This document shows positions 8,660-17,177 of a DNA stretch of 64,000 bases, in pieces. This DNA is from an uncultured Bacteriovoracaceae bacterium (GTDB lineage Bacteria; Bdellovibrionota; Bacteriovoracia; Bacteriovoracales; Bacteriovoracaceae), in assembly GCA_937931205.1 (NCBI GenBank), contig CALHBF010000008.1, positions 1 through 64,000 of the forward strand, written 5' to 3'. The position numbers and the translations under genes were made by a program. The stretch's first letter is position 1. Each line of letters opens with the position of its first letter. Below the pieces are notes generated by a model. It was not told the DNA's origin and searched no databases. It saw nothing but the letters and a program-made list of their open reading frames with translations.

Positions 8660-9468
8660 ATTTGAAGGTTGATTTCCGTTATCTTAAGGCCTTCTTGGTT
8701 ACGGCCAAACACCTTAACTTCTCAAAAGCGGCACTGGAATTAGGAATAGCCCAGTCTGCAGTAAGCAGACAAATAAAGCTTTTAGAAGAATCTCTCGGCA
8801 ATCAACTTATTATTCGTTCCTCTAAGAAAGTGCTCCTCACTGACAAAGGAGAACTACTCTTAAAAGAAATCTCTGATTTTGAAGGACAAGTTCAGGATAT
8901 TTTCTATTCTCATCGCAACAAAACTCTGCGTATCGGAATCCTTGAAGGGATTCTAGTGAATTGGTTTACTGACATCATTGAAGAGTATTCACAAATGAGT
9001 CAGCACCAGTTACAGATTGAAATCAACTCCATCGAAAAACTCAAAGAGCGACTTCACGACGGGCACTATGATCTCATCTTCACGATTGAAAACATTCAGT
9101 CTGAATTAGTGAGTTCGTTAAAACTTTTTGAAGAGAAAATGATTCTTATCTCAAAATATGAAATCAATCCTAAGGATACTCAGGATCTGACCTGGATTAC
9201 TTATTCAGAACAAGATCTTCTGGCCCTTTATAAAAAAAGACCTGAGAACATCATCGTTGTTAACTCTATGGCCACGATTATCAATCTGGTTGAGCGAGGT
9301 ATGGGAGTTGCTGTTGTACCTGAGCACACTCTGCGCTCAACGAGTAAAATTAAAAGATATGAGATGAAATCCCCTACTAAACAGTTTATTCATCTCTCTA
9401 CTCTTAACTTTAAGAATATGCCCGGACATATTAAAGAATTGATTGAACTTATTAAAAAGCGCTCGTAG
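8656..9468 (+). CDS. LysR family transcriptional regulator
   Basis: A 270-residue regulator. The N-terminal winged helix-turn-helix (about 5-65) has the classic LysR signature LNFSKAALELGIAQSAVSRQIKLLEESLG. The rest is a shortened type 2 periplasmic-binding-like effector domain, ending in a GMGVAVVPEHTL segment typical of the family. At 270 residues it is about 25-30 shorter than most LysR proteins. It is coupled to the preceding single-cysteine A-type carrier gene by ATGA overlap, which suggests a functional link. The 3' end overlaps the convergent lipoprotein gene by 17 nt. The target is unknown. Confidence 0.85.
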   Translation: MNLKVDFRYLKAFLVTAKHLNFSKAALELGIAQSAVSRQIKLLEESLGNQLIIRSSKKVLLTDKGELLLKEISDFEGQVQDIFYSHRNKTLRIGILEGILVNWFTDIIEEYSQMSQHQLQIEINSIEKLKERLHDGHYDLIFTIENIQSELVSSLKLFEEKMILISKYEINPKDTQDLTWITYSEQDLLALYKKRPENIIVVNSMATIINLVERGMGVAVVPEHTLRSTSKIKRYEMKSPTKQFIHLSTLNFKNMPGHIKELIELIKKRS

Positions 9469-11275
9469 GACAATTCATCTTACCTAAAAACACTCCTCCA
9501 TTTTCACAAAGAGTGAGTTCAATTGGGGAAGTATGTTTTTTAAATTTCCCAAGCGGGTACATCTTTTCAACGACCTCTCCGACCTGAAAACCTTTAGTTC
9601 GTACATACGGCCATCTCACCTTGACTCCCAAAACTTCAGTCTTGGCATCAACTCCGAAATGAACACCTTTCTCATTCTGTGAAGGGAGCCCTCCTTGCGA
9701 ATACTCCACCCATCTTCGCTGAACAACATCCTCTCCTTCGCGTCTGGTATAAAGCATGACCATGGCCCCTAGGGCGTCAGAGTTAGAATGAATTCCTTGA
9801 AGGTGAAAACGATAGGCCTTTCCAGTTGTCTTCACATGATTTTCAAAAACATAAAGTCTGGCTGGAATTTCTGATCTTCTGATATTGTTCTGCGAGGTAA
9901 TAATATCGAGCTTGCCGTCATTATTGAGATCTAAAACAATGGAGGACATAGGATTCACAATATCAATCCCTAACTGTCCTGCAACATTGGCGAATGCTTT
10001 AGTTTCTTCTTGTTCAAAAAAAACCAATTTGGAATGAGGAGGAAATCCAGAGTTATCGACCAAGAGGTCAATCCTTCCATCGAGGTTGTAATCAAACCAC
10101 ACCGCTCTTCGGTCACCTTGGTTCCAAAAATCATTATGAGCATCGCTTAGATATTCTGTTCTGATAAAGTAAGGTGGATAAGTATCCCGCGAGCCAGTCA
10201 GAACACTTGATTTATCAACAGAGGAATTATCATAAGCATGAGATAACTCTCCTAAAAAGATATCCATTAATCCATCTGAGTTATAATCAGCGCAAGCACT
10301 GAAGAAACTTCGTCCCCCTCCTGTCGGGATGAGACTTCCGTTGTGGTCGGCCGCATAGTTGGATTCAACTCCAACATCTTCGAAATATCTACCCCCTGTT
10401 GTTTTATCCAGGATATTCATCCAAAGCTTATTTCGATAGCCACCTGATGAAACAGTGAGGATATCTGGAAAGCCGTTTTGATCAATATCGCAGCTAGAAC
10501 TTCCAAAAGTAGGTCTGGCCTCTGGAGGAAAAAGTTGATCTGCTGACTTAATTGTTTCCTTTGAAAGCAGATGGCTCACATCCTTAAAGACACCTTTTTG
10601 ATTTTCCAGAAGGCGATCTGCAACCATCTTTGTTTCTGCTCCCATGTTATCAAACCAATTGGAAACAAAAATATCAGGCCACCCATCGAGATTGTAATCA
10701 ACAATGGTCACACTGCTGGTAGGCTCACTGGGAAGATTGAGTCCTGCATCTGTGAATTGCAACTTACCTTCGACCAATTTCCCGTAATAAACTTTCAGAG
10801 GAACTTGGGTCATTTCAGATTTTTGATTAAGGACTCCGCTGACTAAATCAACAACTCCGTCTTTATTCAGATCATTGAAAACGAGAAAAGAAGCTTTAAA
10901 GTCTACCGGAAGTGGATCATGATCCCACTCTACGAATTTATTTTCTTTGGCAGAAAAAAGATAAAAATGAGGACGATTGTAAAAATTAGGTAGCACCACC
11001 AGATCAGTTCTGCCATCTCCATTTAAGTCTACTGCATTGAAACTCACACCGTGAATTCCAGCAAGGCCATATTCCTTTGTCTTATCATGAAAAACAGCAT
11101 TAGGAACCGTTGGCCCGTAATTTGTTATTCGCTCGGACTTCTTCGGAATTTTTTTGGAGAAGATTTTTGGCGCTATCTTTTCAGAAGAACAACCAAAAGT
11201 AAAAAGGAGAAGCCCCCCGATGAGAGGGGCCAAACCATTCTTAGAAATCGACGATGTCAAAGCCAAATCCCTCAT
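9452..11275 (-). CDS. FG-GAP/VCBS repeat lipoprotein with ASPIC/UnbV C-terminal domain
   Basis: A large exported protein of about 607 residues. It has several copies of the FG-GAP/VCBS calcium-type motif (DLNGDGRTDLV, DLNKDGVVDLV, DYNLDGWPDIF, DYNSDGLMDIF, DYNLDGRIDLL, DLNNDGKLDII), which form a beta-propeller. A C-terminal ASPIC/UnbV-like segment includes LGAMVMLYTRREGEDVV and VKVRWPYV. The ORF track starts at 11329 inside acdh, but the first plausible start is ATG 11275 (MRDLALTSSISKNGLAPLIG). That leads to a hydrophobic stretch and LLLFTFGCSS, a lipobox-like end, so a lipoprotein is likely. It overlaps the upstream acyl-CoA dehydrogenase gene by 35 nt. The role is unknown, possibly cell-surface binding. 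Confidence 0.75.
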   Translation of the reverse strand: MRDLALTSSISKNGLAPLIGGLLLFTFGCSSEKIAPKIFSKKIPKKSERITNYGPTVPNAVFHDKTKEYGLAGIHGVSFNAVDLNGDGRTDLVVLPNFYNRPHFYLFSAKENKFVEWDHDPLPVDFKASFLVFNDLNKDGVVDLVSGVLNQKSEMTQVPLKVYYGKLVEGKLQFTDAGLNLPSEPTSSVTIVDYNLDGWPDIFVSNWFDNMGAETKMVADRLLENQKGVFKDVSHLLSKETIKSADQLFPPEARPTFGSSSCDIDQNGFPDILTVSSGGYRNKLWMNILDKTTGGRYFEDVGVESNYAADHNGSLIPTGGGRSFFSACADYNSDGLMDIFLGELSHAYDNSSVDKSSVLTGSRDTYPPYFIRTEYLSDAHNDFWNQGDRRAVWFDYNLDGRIDLLVDNSGFPPHSKLVFFEQEETKAFANVAGQLGIDIVNPMSSIVLDLNNDGKLDIITSQNNIRRSEIPARLYVFENHVKTTGKAYRFHLQGIHSNSDALGAMVMLYTRREGEDVVQRRWVEYSQGGLPSQNEKGVHFGVDAKTEVLGVKVRWPYVRTKGFQVGEVVEKMYPLGKFKKHTSPIELTLCENGGVFLGKMNCPTSAF

Positions 11276-13013
11276 TCTTACTAACAACTTTAGAAATTTT
11301 CGGAATAAGAGAATCACTTGAAGAACCAAGTGACTTTAAATTGGCCTTAAATACTTGGCGAGAGTTTTTACAGATAAAGTCTGTAAGATTTTTTACATAT
11401 TCTTTTTCTTCAGCAGAAACTTCCGCCTTACCTAGGATTGAAGTTGTACGAGAAAGAACACAAATTTGAGCGTAAAGTTCCATCGACATGTTAGCAATAC
11501 GCAGCTGAACAAGTTCGTTGCCAATAATATCTTTGCCGTACTTCATGATTGTGTTTTCAACTGCAATTCCAAAATCTTTAAGCTGAGTTACAAATTCATG
11601 GCCATGTTTTTCCAGGCTTGGGTGAACTTTAGTCAGAGTCTTTGATCCAATATATTTTGAAATTCTTTTTTTCGCAAAATCAGAAAGAATACCTACAGAC
11701 TTGATCGGATCTTTAAGTGCTTTAGAAACATCTGCGATTTTTCCAAGCTCTTTGAGATTATCAGAAGGACCTTTAATACCTGAAAGAGCATTAAAGATAC
11801 GAAGGATCTCGTTTGTCCCTTCAAAAATAAGGTTAATACGACAGTCTCTCATAATACGCTCATAAGGATATTCCTTCATGTAAGCGTTACCTGCAGCAAT
11901 TTGAGTTGCTTTATCGATCGTGTCCCAAAGTTTTTCAGAGCAATAAACCTTACAGATAGCAGACTCATGAGAGAAATCTTTCATTCCTTTCGTGATCTTT
12001 CCAGTTGTCATATAAACCATTGATTCAGAAGCATAAATATTTGCTGCCATCGTCGCCAGTTTTTCCTGAATAAGACCGAAATTAGCAATATAATCACCGA
12101 ACTGCTTACGAGTATTGGCCTGAGCTGCTGCCATTTTTAGAATTGTTTTCATTCCACCGACTGCTCCTGAACCAAGAGAAAGACGGCCAGTATTAAGAAC
12201 ATTCATGGCGATTTTAAAGCCCTTGCCTTCTTCACCGATAATATTTGAGGCTGGAACCTTCACATTATCAAAATACACAGCACGAGTTTCCGAAGCACGG
12301 ATTCCCATTTTGTCTTCTTTCTCACCAAAAGAAACACCTTCTCTTTCTTTCTCAACAATAAAGCATGTGATCTTTTCTTTTGTCTCACCATTTTCAGTAT
12401 GATCTGTTTTTGCAAACACTGAATAGAAACCTGCAAGACCAGCATTGGTAATCCATAATTTCTGTCCATTAATAGTATAAGTGCCGTCATTATTTTTCAC
12501 GGCTTTAGTCTTAATGGAATAAGCATCTGAACCAGAGCCAGGCTCAGTTAGACAGAAAGCACCAAAAACTTCTCCTGAAGCAAGTTTTGGTAACCAGAAT
12601 TTTTTCTGTTCTTCATTTCCTTCATTGAGAAGAGCTTTAAAGCCAATTGATTGGTGAGCACCAAGTGTTGTAGCGATAGCACCGTCAATTCCCGCAATTT
12701 GTGAGAAGACACGAGCATAAAGAGTTGTATCAAGACCAAGGCCTCCGTACTCCTCTCCAACTGCTAGTCCACATAATCCAAGTGCCGCTAGACCCTCCAG
12801 TACATCTTGAGGAATCTTCGCTTCCCTATCAAATTTTGCTGAATCGATTGAATCCTGAGCAAATTTATCAATTGCATCGATCATGGCCTTTGCCATTTCT
12901 ACTTGGTTTTCATCGAGGTGAGGAAATGGAAAAGCTTCATCTTCCAATACTTCTCCGTAGAACATTGCCTGAGCGATTGATGGAATTTCTTTCTGGGAAT
13001 CATTAGCTGACAT
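11241..13013 (-). CDS. Acyl-CoA dehydrogenase (very-long-chain type, with C-terminal extension)
   Basis: A flavin enzyme of 590 residues catalysing the first alpha,beta-dehydrogenation of acyl-CoA beta-oxidation. The core carries the family signatures GAFCLTEPGSGSDA (FAD and substrate contact) and RDCRINLIFEGTNEILR, whose glutamate is in the position of the catalytic base. About 180 extra residues after the 400-residue core place it with the VLCAD/ACAD9-like group rather than short-chain enzymes. No other beta-oxidation gene is adjacent. A perfect 9-bp palindrome just upstream of the start is a likely regulator site. The following FG-GAP lipoprotein gene begins inside its 3' end. Confidence 0.92.
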   Translation of the reverse strand: MSANDSQKEIPSIAQAMFYGEVLEDEAFPFPHLDENQVEMAKAMIDAIDKFAQDSIDSAKFDREAKIPQDVLEGLAALGLCGLAVGEEYGGLGLDTTLYARVFSQIAGIDGAIATTLGAHQSIGFKALLNEGNEEQKKFWLPKLASGEVFGAFCLTEPGSGSDAYSIKTKAVKNNDGTYTINGQKLWITNAGLAGFYSVFAKTDHTENGETKEKITCFIVEKEREGVSFGEKEDKMGIRASETRAVYFDNVKVPASNIIGEEGKGFKIAMNVLNTGRLSLGSGAVGGMKTILKMAAAQANTRKQFGDYIANFGLIQEKLATMAANIYASESMVYMTTGKITKGMKDFSHESAICKVYCSEKLWDTIDKATQIAAGNAYMKEYPYERIMRDCRINLIFEGTNEILRIFNALSGIKGPSDNLKELGKIADVSKALKDPIKSVGILSDFAKKRISKYIGSKTLTKVHPSLEKHGHEFVTQLKDFGIAVENTIMKYGKDIIGNELVQLRIANMSMELYAQICVLSRTTSILGKAEVSAEEKEYVKNLTDFICKNSRQVFKANLKSLGSSSDSLIPKISKVVSKNEGFGFDIVDF

Positions 13014-13033
13014 CTTATATCCTTTAGAACTTA

Positions 13034-13054
13034 TATAATGTTAAGAACATTATA
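13034..13054. promoter_or_regulatory. Palindromic operator candidate upstream of acyl-CoA dehydrogenase
   Basis: The perfect inverted repeat TATAATGTT-AAG-AACATTATA begins 20 bp upstream of the acdh ATG and contains TATAAT on both strands, so a bound regulator would cover the -10 element. A second weaker repeat, GTTTCA-N8-TGAAAC (13066-13085), lies farther upstream. TetR- or FadR-type fatty-acid regulators use sites of this size; which one acts here is unknown. Confidence 0.55.
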
Positions 13055-13176
13055 ATAAAGCTTCCGTTTCAAAGTACAGTGAAACTCTAGAGAAGTTTAA
13101 GCCGACAAAAAAACTCTCCTTTATTTTGTACTCTTATGCTCTTGCGTAAAATGCTGATTTTGATGAAAATGAATTA

Positions 13177-14517
13177 ATGATAAATAAAATCAAAGAGTTT
13201 TTAAAATCTAAGTTCTCTCGCCGTCGTGCCCAGGAATGGGAAGATGAAGATGAATATGAAGTGGTTGCTGAGGAAAGCGATCAAGAAACTCCTCCGGCAC
13301 TTGAAGCAGTCTCTAACAGTGAAGAGAAAATTGAAGAGTCGAGAGTAGAAACGCCTCCTCTCCAAGAACAAAATGAAGATTTCACACCGGAATTTCAGAA
13401 GATCCCTTCTCCTTCTAAACTAGAAGAACTCAAAGCAAGTTTCGCTTTGAAGATGGCCGATGTCTCTAATCGTCTCAGTGTTTGGAAGGCCAAGTTAACA
13501 AAAGTACAACTTCCCAAAAACGCTCTCAAAGAAAGAAAATTTGAAGCAAGTTTCAATGCTCTTCGTGCTTCTAATAGTGCGAAAAAAATTGTGGTATGGC
13601 TTGATAAAGTCCTGCTGCCTAGCAGTCGAGAAACAATTCACCAGACATTCTTGATTTTTCTTATTGCTCTCATCACTTACCAAGTGGGAAAACTAACTGC
13701 TCTTGCTTTTAAAGGGACTCAACTTCCTCATGTAGCAAGACATTCAGAAATTTCAGTCAACGTCACTGATGACTTCAATGCCAACAGTTTGAACCTTGTG
13801 AAGACTCTTAATCCTTTCCGCACAGATAAAGGTAAAGGTCCTGTACAAATTGCCAGTCAATCAAAATGCGAATCAGCATCTCAAAAAACAAGTCTTCCAC
13901 TTAAACTTGTTAATGCTGTTGTCCTACAGGATGAGGTGAAATCACTCGCAAGTGTTCAAGTAAGAAGTGATCGCAAGCTTCTCGAAGTGCGTATTGGTGA
14001 TAAGATTCAGAACATGGCAGAAATCTTTAAAATCAAAAGAGATGAAATCGTTGTTAAAAATCTTCAGACTGGAACCTGTGAAGCAGTAAGAAATGAGAAC
14101 CCAGCCCTTGCCAAGAGTTCACCAATCAGTGTGTTGTCTCCAAGTCAGAGCAAAACATTCTTAAAAAATAAAACAATTCCAGGCATCGAGAACTCTGGGA
14201 ATAATTTTAAAATCTCAAAATCTCTTATCAATGAAAAACTAAAAGATATTGGTCAAATCCTCACTCAGGCCAAGGCCGTTCCTATCCAGAATCCTGATGG
14301 AACAATGGCGTTTAGAATGACAGAGATGGATCCAGAAGGAATCTTCCCTTATCTGGGCCTTCAAGATCAAGATATTATTACAAGTATTAACGGGCAACCG
14401 ATTCAGAATATCAATGAGGTCATGAGCCTTTTTGGTAAGATAAAAAATGTAGAAAATCTCTCGTTAGGAATTCGTCGAGAAGGTTCTGAAGTAACACAAG
14501 AATATTCAATTAAGTGA
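13177..14517 (+). CDS. gspC: Type II secretion inner-membrane component GspC
   Basis: A 446-residue T2SS clamp protein linking the inner-membrane platform to the secretin. A single membrane helix lies at about 157-176 (TFLIFLIALITYQVGKLTAL). It is followed by a periplasmic homology region (PLKLVNAVVLQDEVKSLASV) and a C-terminal PDZ domain (FPYLGLQDQDIITSINGQPI). The roughly 150-residue cytoplasmic N-terminus, acidic then basic, is much longer than the short tail of typical GspC proteins. The start has no strong ribosome site, but translation from MINKIKEFL uses the whole open frame. It is the first gene of the operon and its stop overlaps the region before gspD. Confidence 0.88.
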   Translation: MINKIKEFLKSKFSRRRAQEWEDEDEYEVVAEESDQETPPALEAVSNSEEKIEESRVETPPLQEQNEDFTPEFQKIPSPSKLEELKASFALKMADVSNRLSVWKAKLTKVQLPKNALKERKFEASFNALRASNSAKKIVVWLDKVLLPSSRETIHQTFLIFLIALITYQVGKLTALAFKGTQLPHVARHSEISVNVTDDFNANSLNLVKTLNPFRTDKGKGPVQIASQSKCESASQKTSLPLKLVNAVVLQDEVKSLASVQVRSDRKLLEVRIGDKIQNMAEIFKIKRDEIVVKNLQTGTCEAVRNENPALAKSSPISVLSPSQSKTFLKNKTIPGIENSGNNFKISKSLINEKLKDIGQILTQAKAVPIQNPDGTMAFRMTEMDPEGIFPYLGLQDQDIITSINGQPIQNINEVMSLFGKIKNVENLSLGIRREGSEVTQEYSIK

Positions 14518-14531
14518 TAAGGAACGATTTA

Positions 14532-17087
14532 ATGAAGACAAGATGTCAAAGTACTCGTTTAGTAGCACCAGTCATTATTGCCTCAATACTGACCACTACT
14601 CCAACGCAAGCTCAGTTCGATAAGTATCGTTCCCAGACTAATTTTAATACTGAAGGTGCTCAACCTGTTGTTGATCCAGATGGTAATCAGCCTCCGCAAA
14701 ACTTTTCATCAGTGACTGACCTTGATTCAATGACTGAAGATGAAGCGCAAGCGGCCCTAGAAGCAGCTGAAAGATCGGCCGATCCTAATTCTGGTTTTAT
14801 TAATCCTGATGATGCTGAAGAAGTTATTTTTGATAATGCAGCGGCCGATACTCCGGAAGATGAGGCCAACAACAAAACTTTTGGTAACCGTCCATCTACC
14901 AAGCTAGCGGCACAACCTAAGAATGAAAAATATGTAAACTTAAATCCTGAGACAGCGTTCGGTCCTGAGATTGTTGAATCATTTGATTTCCCTGATACAG
15001 ATATCATGGAGATCACTCGTCACATGCAAAAGCTGACGGGAATTAACCTCATCCTTGATAAGGATGTAAAAGGTAAAGTATCAATCATCGCTCCCACTCC
15101 GATTACTGTAGGAGATGCCTGGAAAGCTTATCTTGCTGCCCTTAATATGGCCGGATACTCGCTGGTTAAATCAGGAGCTTTCTATAAAGTTATCAATGCT
15201 CGTGAAATTCGTTATACGCCGACAAAGATTTATACAGGTAACTACACACCTGATACAGAAAACTATGTGATGAGAGTTATCTCTCTTAAATCCGTTTCAG
15301 CTGCAGAGATTGCCCGAAACTTCCGTCCATTCATGTCTCGGTATGGGCGAATCATTGATATCAAACAGACAAATACTATTATTATCGCTGATACCGGTTC
15401 AAACATTAACCGTCTTGCCAAGATGGTTAAATTCCTTGATGTTCCAGGACACGAAGAATCTCTGCAAATTGTAAAAGTGAAAAACTCTTCGGCCCAAGAG
15501 ATTGCCAAACTTTTAGATAATATTCTTAAAGGTGGCTCAAGCGCCGGTGCCAGAGGACAAAACAGTGCTACTCCTCGCTTTAGTGCTGCAGGTGGAGCTT
15601 CAAGTGACACGACAACCTCTATTTCAAAAATTATTGCGGAACCTAGAACAAACTCCATCATTGCGATGGCCAATGCAGAAGGGGCGAAACAACTTCGTGA
15701 CCTTATCTTAAAACTAGATGTGAAGCTAGTTTCTAGCAGTTCAAATAGAGTTCACGTCTACTATCTAAACTATGGTGACTCTGAAGAACTTTCAAAAACT
15801 CTTCAAAGTATTGTAACAGGTGCTTCACAAAGAACGGGTGGAGCAGCAGCAGGAGCGGCTTCGCGCTTCTCGACATCTGCTTCTGGGGAACCAACAAACC
15901 CTATTTTCTCAGCAGAAGTTAAAATTACTTCAGATAAAAATAACAACGCACTTGTGGTAACAGCATCTCCTACTGACTGGTTAACATTAAAAGATGTTAT
16001 CGGTCGTCTGGATATTCCACGTGACCAAGTTTATGTTGAAGGATTAATCTTAGAGGCCAACATTACTAAGATTAAAAGTTTTGGTGTTGAGTATGCCGGT
16101 GCTTACGGTAACGGAAATATTCAGCGTGCAGGTCTAACGAACTCTGGATCATCCGATATTCTTAACCTTCTCACAACTGGTGTTCCTACTGCCCTTGGTG
16201 GATTTTTTGCCGGTGTAGGTATTGGTCCAACAAGAAAAATCACAGCGGGAACTGGTTCAAGCTCTTCAACCGTAACCGTCAATGCAGTTAACGCTTTCAT
16301 TAAGGCCATCGCAAGCCACACTTCTACTAACGTGCTGGCAACACCTCAGATTCTGGCCCTGGACAACACAGAGGCAACGTTTGAAGTCGGAGATACAGTA
16401 CCTATTCAGAATGCGACCGTTTCAAGCGGTGGGGTTCAGTCTTTCAGTACAACTCAACAGGAAGCGAAACTTTCTTTAAAAATCACTCCGCAGATTAATA
16501 AAGTGACACGTTTCGTGAAATTAAAAATTAACCAGAAGATTGATGACTTCCAAGACACAGGAACAGCATCTCAGTCTGGTGGACGTCCGACCACTACTCG
16601 TTCTGCTATCACTGAAGTAATGGTCCGTGATCGCGATACTGTGGCCATGGGTGGACTACTACGCGATCGTGAAACCATTACGAGCAATAAAGTTCCTGTT
16701 CTAGGAGATATTCCGGTTCTTGGATGGTTATTTAAGAATAAGTCGAGAAACCTGACTAAGGTAAACCTGCTATTCTTTATGACACCGAAGATTATTGCTC
16801 CTTATGACAAAACGGCTTCGCAAAATACCAAAGACGTTCTTGAGAAAAGAAATTCTGGTATGTCGGAAATGTTTACCGGTGATGATGAGGATCCAAGCAA
16901 GAAGTTGAGCAATGAACTCAACGCAAAACTTGATCGTCAAATGGTTGCCCCTCTTTATGATGAAGAAAGTGCCGCTAAATACCGCGACCTAAACAATGAC
17001 GAAATCAGAAATCGCCGTGATGAAGACGAGTGGGACACTCCGAATTATCAAGAAATCATTCGCGAAAAGAGTTCCGGTCAAAATTAA
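14532..17087 (+). CDS. gspD: Type II secretion secretin GspD
   Basis: The outer-membrane secretin channel, 851 residues. A signal peptide (MKTRCQSTRLVAPVIIASIL...TQAQ) has no lipobox. An Asp/Glu/Pro-rich linker leads to the N0 domain (about 150-230, SFDFPDTDIMEITRHMQKLTG). N1-N3 domains follow, with the GG/S-rich inserts GGSSAGARGQ and GAAAGAASRF. The secretin core contains VPVLGDIPVLGWLFKNKS, the family signature. The C-terminal tail (about 75 residues) is acidic and may bind a pilotin, although none is visible. The ORF track begins at a GTG (14514) overlapping gspC; ATG 14532 follows AAGGAA by 7 nt and gives a proper signal peptide, so it is used. Confidence 0.95.
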   Translation: MKTRCQSTRLVAPVIIASILTTTPTQAQFDKYRSQTNFNTEGAQPVVDPDGNQPPQNFSSVTDLDSMTEDEAQAALEAAERSADPNSGFINPDDAEEVIFDNAAADTPEDEANNKTFGNRPSTKLAAQPKNEKYVNLNPETAFGPEIVESFDFPDTDIMEITRHMQKLTGINLILDKDVKGKVSIIAPTPITVGDAWKAYLAALNMAGYSLVKSGAFYKVINAREIRYTPTKIYTGNYTPDTENYVMRVISLKSVSAAEIARNFRPFMSRYGRIIDIKQTNTIIIADTGSNINRLAKMVKFLDVPGHEESLQIVKVKNSSAQEIAKLLDNILKGGSSAGARGQNSATPRFSAAGGASSDTTTSISKIIAEPRTNSIIAMANAEGAKQLRDLILKLDVKLVSSSSNRVHVYYLNYGDSEELSKTLQSIVTGASQRTGGAAAGAASRFSTSASGEPTNPIFSAEVKITSDKNNNALVVTASPTDWLTLKDVIGRLDIPRDQVYVEGLILEANITKIKSFGVEYAGAYGNGNIQRAGLTNSGSSDILNLLTTGVPTALGGFFAGVGIGPTRKITAGTGSSSSTVTVNAVNAFIKAIASHTSTNVLATPQILALDNTEATFEVGDTVPIQNATVSSGGVQSFSTTQQEAKLSLKITPQINKVTRFVKLKINQKIDDFQDTGTASQSGGRPTTTRSAITEVMVRDRDTVAMGGLLRDRETITSNKVPVLGDIPVLGWLFKNKSRNLTKVNLLFFMTPKIIAPYDKTASQNTKDVLEKRNSGMSEMFTGDDEDPSKKLSNELNAKLDRQMVAPLYDEESAAKYRDLNNDEIRNRRDEDEWDTPNYQEIIREKSSGQN

Positions 17088-17107
17088 TCCCTTTCATTTA
17101 TAGTTTT

Positions 17108-17134
17108 CTAGCGCCCCGTTCGCGGGGCGTGCTA
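17108..17134 (+). terminator. GC-rich UUCG hairpin between gspD and gspE
   Basis: The stem TAGC-GCCCCG with a TTCG loop and CGGGGC-(GT)-GCTA is very stable, but no T-run follows, so it is not a standard terminator. TATAAT occurs at 17133-17138 and again at 17149-17154. It could be an attenuator, an mRNA-processing stem separating gspCD from gspE-N, or part of an internal promoter. Confidence 0.45.
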
Positions 17135-17177
17135 TAATTTCAATATCGTATAATTCAAGTGGTAAGGTAAAACTCTT

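Noticed and set aside
15263-15673. 136-aa minus-strand ORF inside gspD
   Set aside because: The gspD frame is unambiguous here; the antisense frame lacks a ribosome site and motif.
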